A DNA stretch of 11,971 nt from CAZEFK01 sp964511405 (GTDB lineage: Bacteria > Pseudomonadota > Alphaproteobacteria > Elsterales > Elsteraceae): NCBI GenBank assembly GCA_964511405.1, contig CAZEFK010000218.1:1-11971 (forward strand), read 5' to 3'. The notes under the pieces were generated by a model. It was not told the DNA's origin and made no database searches. It worked only from the letters and a program-made list of their open reading frames with translations. Both the position numbers and the translations under genes were made by a program. Positions within the stretch are counted from its first letter, which is position 1, and every line of letters starts with the position of its first letter. This document shows, one piece after another, positions 5,501-11,971 of this stretch.

Positions 5501-7237
5501 GTGAGTCGAGAGCCGCTGGCCGCGATGGCCGTCCCGGTCACCTTCGACCGCTGCGCCGGCTGGTTCCATCCGGCCGCGGGCCGACTCGGCATCGTGCTGT
5601 GCGGCCCGATCGGCTACGAGGCGCTGTGCACCCATCGCCAATGGCACCGCCTGGCCCGGACCTTGGCCGCAGCGGGACTGGCGACCCTGCGCTTCGACTA
5701 TCGCGGCACCGGCGATTCGGCCGAGGACGACGAGGCGCCGGCGCGGGTCCCGGCCTGGCTGGACAGCGTCCATGGCGCGATCGGATGGCTGCGCGCCCAC
5801 ACCGGCGTCGAGCGCATTGCCCTGGTCGGCCTGCGGCTGGGGGCGGCCCTGGCCGCGGCGGCAGCGCAAACCCGGGACGACATCGACCAGGTGGCGCTGC
5901 TGGCGCCGGCCTGGGGTCCGGCCTATGCCCGCGAACTGCGGGCGTTGTCGCGGATGGCCGCGGTCCGGCAGAACCAGCCGCCGCCGGCGGGCGGCGGCCT
6001 CGAAGCGGCCGGCTTCGTCTACACGGCCGAGACGCTGGCCGCGCTCAAGGCTCTCGATCCCGGCGCCGACCGCGCCCCGGCCCCCCGCATCCTGGTGCTG
6101 GCGCGGCCCGACGCCCCGGCCGAGGCGGCGGTCGCGGACCAGTTCCGCGCGCTCGGCGCCGCGGTCGACACCGGGCCGTTCGACGACTATCGCGACGTCA
6201 TGCGCGACGCCGACCAGTCCACCTACCCCGAGGCCGGGTTCGGCGCGGTCGTCGGCTGGCTGGCCGCCGCCAATATCCCGGGCACAGCCGTCGTGCCGCC
6301 GGCCGCTCTGCCGCTGCGCCTGCCCGAAGGCATCGAGACCGCCGTGCGCATCGACGGCCCCTCGCCGCTGCACGGCATCCTGTGCCGCCCGGCGTCGGCA
6401 TCGCCGCGCCAGGCCCTGCTGTTCCTCAATACCGGCGCCAATCATCACGTCGGCACCAGCCGCATGACCGTGACCATGGCCCGGCGGCTGGCGCAGCTCG
6501 GCTTCCCGTCGTTGCGCCTGGACACCGGCGGGCTGGGCGACAGCCCGCCGACATCAGTTCGGCCCGACGGCGTCGTGCGCGGCGACACGCTGGTCGCCGA
6601 CATGCGCGCCGCCCTCGACTGGCTCGAGCGCCAAGGCCACCGCGCCGTCATCCTGATCGGACTGTGCTCCGGGGCGTGCGCGGCGCTGCAGACCGCCACC
6701 GATCGGCGCGTGGCGGGCCTGCTGCTGCTCAACCTGCAAGGCTATTGGCAATCGGCCGACACACCGCCGTCGGTCAACTCGACCCGCTACTACCTCAAGA
6801 ACGCCCGCCGACTGCAAACCTGGCTCCGTGTCGTCCGGGGCGAGGTCGCCGCCGGGACCATCGCGCGCGCCCTGCTCGCCCGCGTGGGCACACGCCTGGC
6901 GGCAATCGTGCAGGGGCTCGGCGCACGTGGCGCCCCCGGCGCGACGCTGCGCCTGTTCCGGACTCTGTCGGCACGTGGCGTCACGACGCTCTTCGTCTAT
7001 GTTGAATCGGATCCGGGACTGGACGAGCTGGAGCTGACGTTCGGGCGGGGCGGTGGCAAGCTTGCCGTCATGCCGGGAGTGCGCTTCGAGATCATTGAGG
7101 AAGGCGACCACGTGTTCTCGCTGAAATCGTCACGGGAGCGGCTGTACCCGCTGATCGAGGCCCACCTGGAGGCCGGCGACGCGCCCAGCGGCGGCACCAC
7201 CCGGTCCGCAGTCGACTTGGCATTAGCCCGGCCATGA
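5501..7237 (+). CDS. tandem alpha/beta-hydrolase protein with atypical nucleophile positions
   Basis: This 578-residue cytoplasmic protein is made of two alpha/beta-hydrolase domains. In the first (about 25-270) the fold marks GIVLCGPIGYE and FDYRGTGDS are clear, but the nucleophile elbow reads GLRLG, with Arg112 where Ser is expected, and no good catalytic His is seen; it is probably non-catalytic. In the second (about 300-565) the elbow is GLCSG with Cys389, with a candidate acid Asp504 (ESDPGL) and His537 (EGDHVFS), so a Cys-His-Asp triad is likely. The arrangement recalls hydrolases linked to exosortase systems, from memory. By context it may release or transfer the group held on the carrier protein encoded next. 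The GTG start at 5501 is supported by GGAGAGG at 5490-5496; an ATG at 5525 has none. The stop overlaps the next start as ATGA. The function is inferred from fold and neighbours only. Confidence 0.85.
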   Translation: MSREPLAAMAVPVTFDRCAGWFHPAAGRLGIVLCGPIGYEALCTHRQWHRLARTLAAAGLATLRFDYRGTGDSAEDDEAPARVPAWLDSVHGAIGWLRAHTGVERIALVGLRLGAALAAAAAQTRDDIDQVALLAPAWGPAYARELRALSRMAAVRQNQPPPAGGGLEAAGFVYTAETLAALKALDPGADRAPAPRILVLARPDAPAEAAVADQFRALGAAVDTGPFDDYRDVMRDADQSTYPEAGFGAVVGWLAAANIPGTAVVPPAALPLRLPEGIETAVRIDGPSPLHGILCRPASASPRQALLFLNTGANHHVGTSRMTVTMARRLAQLGFPSLRLDTGGLGDSPPTSVRPDGVVRGDTLVADMRAALDWLERQGHRAVILIGLCSGACAALQTATDRRVAGLLLLNLQGYWQSADTPPSVNSTRYYLKNARRLQTWLRVVRGEVAAGTIARALLARVGTRLAAIVQGLGARGAPGATLRLFRTLSARGVTTLFVYVESDPGLDELELTFGRGGGKLAVMPGVRFEIIEEGDHVFSLKSSRERLYPLIEAHLEAGDAPSGGTTRSAVDLALARP

Positions 7238-7482
7238 CCGAGGCCATCCGGCGGATCCTGCGCGACCATGGCCGGCTGGCCGCGCCCGTCGACCGCCTGA
7301 GCGACGACGACGATCTGTTCGCCGCCGGGCTGACCTCCCTGGCGCTGGTCGAGCTGATGCTGGCGCTGGAGACGGATTTTTCCGTCGAATTCCCGGATGC
7401 GATGCTGAACCGTGGCACCTTTCGCACGATCGCGGCGATCGCGGCCTCGATCGGCCGCCTGCAAACCCCGGCCGAGGCATGA
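7234..7482 (+). CDS. acyl carrier protein (aminoacyl carrier)
   Basis: This is a small stand-alone carrier protein of 82 residues. It carries intermediates as thioesters on a phosphopantetheine arm attached to Ser35 in the motif GLTSLALVELMLALE, where Thr-Ser-Leu replaces the common Asp-Ser-Leu. Helix 1, the acidic run DDDDLF (24-29), the helix after Ser35 and the closing F-R-T-I-A-A-I segment (about 63-69) follow the usual ACP plan. It starts in an ATGA overlap with the tandem hydrolase and ends in an ATGA overlap with the dehydrogenase, so it is translationally coupled on both sides; its own ribosome binding site is weak. Because the ligase two genes downstream is of the type that charges carrier proteins with amino acids, this is the likely acceptor, not the fatty-acid ACP. 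No phosphopantetheinyl transferase gene is in the window. Confidence 0.93.
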   Translation: MTEAIRRILRDHGRLAAPVDRLSDDDDLFAAGLTSLALVELMLALETDFSVEFPDAMLNRGTFRTIAAIAASIGRLQTPAEA

Positions 7483-8639
7483 CGGCGCCACTGGAGCGGG
7501 CCCGCGCGGTGGCGGCGGTGGCGGCGGCCCACGCTGTAGCGGTCGACGCCGAGGCGCGGTTTCCCTTCGAGGCGGTCGCGGCGCTCAAGGACGCCCGGCT
7601 GCTGGGCGCCATGGTGCCGGCGCAGTTCGGCGGCGACGGCGCGCCGCTGTCCGAGATCGCCTCGATCTGCCATCTGCTCGGGCGGCACTGCGCGGCCACG
7701 GCCATGGTGTTCGCGATGCACCAGATCCAGGCCGCCTGCGTCATCAGTCACGGCCACGGCGTCGACTGGCATCGCCAGCTGCTGCAGCGCCTGGCAGCCG
7801 AGCAGCTGCTGCTGGCCTCGGCGACCACCGAGGCCGGCATCGGCGGGGATCTCGGGCGCAGCACCTGCGCCATCGAGCGCGCCGGCGACCGGTTCACGCT
7901 GGACAAGCACGGCACGGTGATCTCCTACGGCGCCCAGGCCGACGGCATCCTGGTCACCGCGCGCCGATCGCCTGAAGCCGCCGCGACCGACCAAGTGCTC
8001 GCGGTCGTGCTGCGCGCGGAAAGCGCCCTGGATCAGACGGCCGGGTGGGACGCCCTGGGCATGCGCGGCACCTGCAGCAACGGCTACCGCCTGCGCGCCG
8101 ACGGACATGCCGACCAGATCTTGCCCGACGCCTATGCCGACATCGGGCCGCGGACCATGGTCCCGGTCTCGCACCTCACCTGGAGCAGCCTGTGGCTGGG
8201 CATCGCCGCCGACGCCGCCGCCCGCGCCCGGGCGGCGCTGCGCGCCCGGATGCGGGCGGCGGCCGCGGGTGGCGTATCGCCCGACGCTCTGCGGCTGGCC
8301 GATGCGGCGGCGGCCTTGCAGCAGATGAAGGCACTGGTGGCCGACGGCGTCAGGCGCTACGAGGTGGCGCGCGCCGAGCCCGAGCAGCTCGGCCGGCTGT
8401 CGCTGATGGTCGCGCTCAACACCCTCAAGACCTCGACCGCCGAGCTGGCGGTCAAGGTGGTCCAGGACGCCCTGCTGGTCTGCGGCATTGCCGGCTATCG
8501 CAACGACTCGGAGTTCAGCGTCGGCCGCCATCTGCGCGACGCCTACTCGGCGATGCTGATGATCAGCAACGACCGCATCCGCGCCAGCACGGCGGGTCTG
8601 ATGCCGGCGGTCCGGCTCGACACCGATCTCATGGACTGA
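7479..8639 (+). CDS. acyl-CoA dehydrogenase-like flavoprotein, probably acting on carrier-bound substrate
   Basis: This 386-residue protein has the acyl-CoA dehydrogenase layout: an N-terminal helical domain, a central beta domain with the signature-like segment ATTEAGIGGDLGRS (115-128), and a C-terminal helical domain ending with GYRNDSEFSVGRHLRDAYSA. The family uses FAD to oxidise acyl thioesters. The usual catalytic Glu of the medium-chain type, in YEG after the RDA motif, aligns with Ile362 (RDAYSAMLMISNDRI), and I see no acid at the alternative position used by isovaleryl-CoA dehydrogenase, around SHLTWSSLWLGIA. Either a different base is used or the reaction is not a plain alpha,beta-desaturation. 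It overlaps the carrier-protein gene by ATGA and is followed 4 bases later by the amino acid ligase, so a carrier-bound aminoacyl group is the likely substrate. Family confidence is high, reaction uncertain. Confidence 0.88.
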   Translation: MTAPLERARAVAAVAAAHAVAVDAEARFPFEAVAALKDARLLGAMVPAQFGGDGAPLSEIASICHLLGRHCAATAMVFAMHQIQAACVISHGHGVDWHRQLLQRLAAEQLLLASATTEAGIGGDLGRSTCAIERAGDRFTLDKHGTVISYGAQADGILVTARRSPEAAATDQVLAVVLRAESALDQTAGWDALGMRGTCSNGYRLRADGHADQILPDAYADIGPRTMVPVSHLTWSSLWLGIAADAAARARAALRARMRAAAAGGVSPDALRLADAAAALQQMKALVADGVRRYEVARAEPEQLGRLSLMVALNTLKTSTAELAVKVVQDALLVCGIAGYRNDSEFSVGRHLRDAYSAMLMISNDRIRASTAGLMPAVRLDTDLMD

Positions 8640-8643
8640 TCGC

Positions 8644-9552
8644 ATGGATCACGCAGCCGACTACCTGGCCGAGCTGGTCGCGGCCGGCCTGCTCATCCCG
8701 ATGGGTGTTGACGGCGTCTACGGCCGCAGCGCCCGCTTCGAGGACGTCATCGAGCGCCTCAATGCCCGGATCTCGCGCTGGGGCGCCGAAAACCGGGCCG
8801 AGGCGATCCGGTTCCCGCCGGTGATGACGCTCGATCATTTCGAGCGCAGCGGCTACCTCAAGAGCTTCCCGCAACTCGCCGGCGCCGTCCGCAGCTTCAC
8901 CGGCGACGACCGCGACCACGCGGCCCTGCTGAAAGCGCTCGATGCCGGCGCCGATTGGGGTGCCGGCCTGGCGGCGACGCGGGTCGTGATGACACCGGCC
9001 GCCTGCTATTCGCTGTACCCGATGGTCGCGGCCCAGGGCCCGCTGCCCACCGGCGGCCGGCTGCTGGACGTCTATTCGTGGTGCTTTCGGCACGAGCCGT
9101 CGCTCGACCCGACCCGCCAGCAGCTGTTCCGGATGCGCGAATATGTGCGGATCGGGACGCCGGATGCCGTCGTCCAGTTTCGCGAGGACTGGCTGGAGCG
9201 CGGCCAGCAGCTGGTCGGCGCGCTGGGCTTGCCTTTCGCGGTCGACGTCGCCAACGATCCGTTCTTCGGCCGCCAGGGCAAGCTGCTGGCGAGCGCCCAG
9301 CGCGAGCAGAGCCTGAAATTCGAGCTGCTGGTGCCGATCACCTCGGCCGAGCGGCCGACCGCGTGTTTGAGCTTCAACTACGCGCAGGACCATTTCGGCC
9401 AATTGTGGGGCATCCAGGTCGCGGACGGCGCGCCCGCCCACAGCGCCTGCGTCGCGTTTGGCCTGGAGCGGATCACGCTCGCGCTGTTCCGCCACCATGG
9501 CCTCGACCCGGAGGCTTGGCCGGACCCGGTGCGCGCGCAGCTCTGGGCGTGA
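8644..9552 (+). CDS. amino acid:[carrier protein] ligase (class II aaRS homologue, SerRS-like)
   Basis: This 302-residue enzyme is a stand-alone class II aminoacyl-tRNA-synthetase catalytic core without a tRNA-binding domain. Characterised relatives in Bradyrhizobium (Bll0957) and Agrobacterium activate a small amino acid with ATP and load it on the phosphopantetheine of a carrier protein. Motif 2 is FRMREYVRIG (162-171) and motif 3 is FGLERITLALF (272-282). The zinc ligands of the family map to Cys121 (AACYSLYP), Glu166 (in motif 2) and Cys269 (HSACVAFG). Their spacing of 45 and 103 residues equals that of Cys131, Glu176 and Cys279 as I recall them for Bll0957. Such zinc coordination is shared with methanogen-type SerRS and binds the amino group of the substrate. 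It is the last gene of the operon, 4 bases after the dehydrogenase. The cognate amino acid (Gly or Ala in relatives) cannot be read from the sequence. Confidence 0.92.
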   Translation: MDHAADYLAELVAAGLLIPMGVDGVYGRSARFEDVIERLNARISRWGAENRAEAIRFPPVMTLDHFERSGYLKSFPQLAGAVRSFTGDDRDHAALLKALDAGADWGAGLAATRVVMTPAACYSLYPMVAAQGPLPTGGRLLDVYSWCFRHEPSLDPTRQQLFRMREYVRIGTPDAVVQFREDWLERGQQLVGALGLPFAVDVANDPFFGRQGKLLASAQREQSLKFELLVPITSAERPTACLSFNYAQDHFGQLWGIQVADGAPAHSACVAFGLERITLALFRHHGLDPEAWPDPVRAQLWA

Positions 9553-9603
9553 GCCGCTGGCGATTCTCCGCGGCGGGACCCCGATGACCCTGACGATGAT
9601 GCC

Positions 9604-9620
9604 CCGAGGCGGGCCCTCGG
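9604..9620 (+). terminator. hairpin downstream of the carrier-protein operon, possible terminator
   Basis: CCGAGG-CGGGC-CCTCGG is a perfect 6-bp GC-rich stem with a 5-base loop, 52 bases after the ligase stop. A T-rich stretch (ATTTGTTCTCTTT) starts only about 15 bases later, so it is a weak match to an intrinsic terminator. Its place between the operon and the uvrA control region fits an end of transcription. Confidence 0.35.
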
Positions 9621-9638
9621 CGGCGGTCTAACGCATTT

Positions 9639-9653
9639 GTTCTCTTTGCGTTC
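9639..9653. promoter_or_regulatory. LexA (SOS) box upstream of uvrA
   Basis: GTTCTCTTTGCGTTC is an exact GTTC-N7-GTTC direct repeat, the alphaproteobacterial LexA box. A third GTTC at 9660-9663 follows with a 6-base gap, a near-repeat of the same unit. The box ends 105 bases before the uvrA start. uvrA is a standard SOS gene, so repression by LexA is well supported by site and context. No clear -35/-10 pair is visible around it. Confidence 0.75.
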
Positions 9654-9758
9654 TTGGCCGTTCCGGCGCTGCGGCGCAAGATCCCCCGCGACAGCGGGCC
9701 GGTTCGTCGCCATGTTAGGGGCCTTCAGCCGACGATCTGGCAGTCCGTGGGATCCTCG

Positions 9759-11971
<2,213 letters not shown>

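Noticed and set aside
4357..7005. Very long plus-strand open frame opposite acoA and continuing through the hydrolase gene in another frame
   Set aside because: It lacks any recognisable domain, is Arg/Gly/Ala-rich and runs antisense to acoA, then out of frame with the tandem hydrolase. GC-rich third positions create such open shadow frames.
7234..7482. Carrier protein as the primary fatty-acid AcpP
   Set aside because: It is not next to fabD, fabG or fabF, has TSL instead of DSL, and is translationally coupled to the amino acid ligase operon.
9685..9698. Hairpin CCCGC-GACA-GCGGG in the uvrA leader
   Set aside because: A 5-bp stem in GC-rich DNA is expected by chance, and it has no T-tract or link to the ribosome binding site.

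Overview
The window is very GC-rich (about 70 % by eye). It looks like chromosome from an alphaproteobacterium, probably of a Rhodospirillales-like group. Three things point there: the alphaproteobacterial form of UvrA (CPVS in place of the first CxxC of zinc module 1), two exact GTTC-N7-GTTC LexA boxes of the alphaproteobacterial type, and strong GC bias at third codon positions. I see no tRNA, rRNA, CRISPR array, insertion sequence or integrase gene.

Left part (1-2219): the window opens inside an ABC importer operon with a PotC-type permease. A small AhpD/carboxymuconolactone-decarboxylase-like protein follows 10 bases later. Convergent to these, on the minus strand, are a small secreted protein of unknown function and ssb, whose ribosome binding site overlaps an exact LexA box.

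Middle left (2220-5313, minus strand): a tight acoA-acoB-acoC operon encodes E1-alpha, E1-beta and the lipoyl/alpha-beta-hydrolase E2 of an acetoin-dehydrogenase-type complex. No E3, AcoX or AcoR gene is visible.

Middle right (5501-9552, plus strand): this is the most interesting part. Four genes with ATGA overlaps or a 4-base gap are transcribed divergently from the aco genes. They encode a 578-residue tandem alpha/beta-hydrolase protein with Arg and Cys at its two nucleophile positions, an 82-residue acyl carrier protein, an acyl-CoA-dehydrogenase-like flavoprotein without the usual catalytic glutamate, and a stand-alone class II aminoacyl-tRNA-synthetase homologue. The last matches amino acid:[carrier protein] ligases of the Bradyrhizobium Bll0957 type, including the spacing of the three zinc ligands. 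Together they suggest a compact route in which an amino acid is activated with ATP, loaded on the carrier, oxidised while tethered, and released or transferred. The product is unknown. A candidate promoter (-35 at 5437, -10 at 5460) with an 11-base palindrome in its spacer lies before the first gene.

Right part (9553-11971): uvrA runs off the right edge after about 737 codons and has its own exact LexA box 106 bases upstream. In many proteobacteria ssb and uvrA are neighbours. Here they keep divergent orientation and each keeps a LexA box, but 7.6 kb holding the aco and carrier-protein operons lies between them.
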